From: JAJTFW01 sp964584995
GTDB lineage: Bacteria > Bacteroidota > Bacteroidia > AKYH767-A > OLB10
Length of the DNA stretch: 7,014 bases
Reading direction: 5' to 3'
Assembly (NCBI GenBank): GCA_964584995.1
Contig: CAZPCA010000135.1
Location: forward strand, 1-7,014
The notes beneath the pieces were generated by a model. It was not told where the DNA came from. It ran no database searches and saw only the letters and a program-made list of their open reading frames with translations. How positions within the stretch are numbered: position 1 is the stretch's first letter; each line of letters opens with the position of its first letter. This document shows positions 6,575 to 7,014 of the stretch, in pieces. A program made the position numbers and the translations under genes.

Positions 6575-7014
6575 ATGAGACATAACCAGGAAATCAGATT
6601 GTTCAGCTTTCTACTGTTCCTGCTCGTACCGATGGTATGCAGCAGGCAGCATACGGTAGCGCAGGAAGAGCCTAACAAAAAGGAGGCACCTGTTGTTGTG
6701 CCATCTAACGCCAAAGAACTACCGAAAAACTGGCCCTGGCGGGGAATTTGCATACAGTCTGAGAACTCGACACCGGAGGACATTGACTACCTCGCATCCG
6801 TAGGAGTGAATTTTGTCCGCATTCAGGTCAAGCCTTCCATACGTTGCAAACGGGAAAAGGGCGATCCGAAGAAGTGCTTTTACGATGAATTGCTCTTGTC
6901 TGAACAGATGCTGGATGCCTCCCAACGAAATAGTATCACCAGTCTCATCGACTTCAACCACCTGGTGCTCGACCCACAAAAAGAAATCGACGATAAAAGC
7001 GAGGAGTTCTGGAC
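6575..7014 (+). CDS. Secreted glycoside hydrolase, probably GH5-like; 3' end outside window
   Basis: An open frame of 146 codons running off the right edge. Residues 8-22 form a hydrophobic signal segment after a short polar start containing two Arg. TVA at 27-29 is a plausible signal peptidase I site; Cys22 is a weaker lipoprotein candidate because Val precedes it. A Lys/Glu/Pro/Val linker (30-50) leads into WPWRGICIQSEN (53-64), TPEDIDYLASVGVNFVRIQ (66-84) and SLIDFNHLVLD (123-133). This order (RGI, sequential helix, N-F-V-R, then a hydrophobic strand ending in D-F-N-H) resembles the first beta/alpha units of GH5 cellulase-like TIM barrels. The catalytic glutamates lie beyond the window, so activity and substrate cannot be judged. 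The ATG at 6575 is used because the one at 6568 runs into a stop after five codons. It may trim or release the polymer made by the upstream operon, or may be unrelated. Confidence 0.65.
   Translation, partial: MRHNQEIRLFSFLLFLLVPMVCSRQHTVAQEEPNKKEAPVVVPSNAKELPKNWPWRGICIQSENSTPEDIDYLASVGVNFVRIQVKPSIRCKREKGDPKKCFYDELLLSEQMLDASQRNSITSLIDFNHLVLDPQKEIDDKSEEFW

Noticed and set aside
1..7014. CRISPR arrays, tRNA or rRNA genes, insertion sequences
   Set aside because: No regularly spaced repeats, cloverleaf-like segments, transposase motifs or terminal inverted repeats were seen by eye on either strand.

Overview
The window is a fragment of a surface or extracellular polysaccharide locus that is very rich in sulfotransferases. 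All genes I can support lie on the + strand. Base composition is about half GC by eye. Almost none of the starts has a Shine-Dalgarno motif, and the genes are packed with overlaps or gaps of a few bases. Weak use of Shine-Dalgarno sites, together with this gene content, points to the Bacteroidota. That is an inference; no rRNA or marker gene is present to prove it.

Layout: (1) 1-1344, a Wzx-type flippase of the MOP superfamily, cut by the left window edge. (2) 1337-2290, 2272-3237 and 3239-4164, three tandem paralogous PAPS-dependent sulfotransferases. The third is interrupted near its 3' end by a 10-N assembly gap (4007-4016), and its true C-terminus continues in another frame. (3) 4169-5446, a multi-pass membrane protein of the O-antigen ligase/Wzy polymerase family. 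(4) 5458-6489, a fourth, divergent sulfotransferase of the Sulfotransfer_3 type. (5) 6490-6574, the only real intergenic space, with a weak promoter candidate. (6) 6575 to the right edge, the start of a secreted protein that looks like a glycoside hydrolase of family 5.

The first six genes look like one translationally coupled operon (overlaps of 8 and 19 or 4 bases; gaps of 1, 4 and 11 bases). The simplest model is a Wzx/Wzy-dependent pathway in which lipid-linked repeat units are sulfated in the cytoplasm with PAPS, flipped by Wzx and polymerised by the Wzy-like protein, giving a sulfated exopolysaccharide, capsule or O-antigen. The downstream secreted hydrolase could trim or release the product. 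No glycosyltransferase, PAPS synthesis gene or sulfatase is visible here, so the glycan structure cannot be inferred. Four sulfotransferases beside a flippase and a polymerase is the most notable feature of the window.
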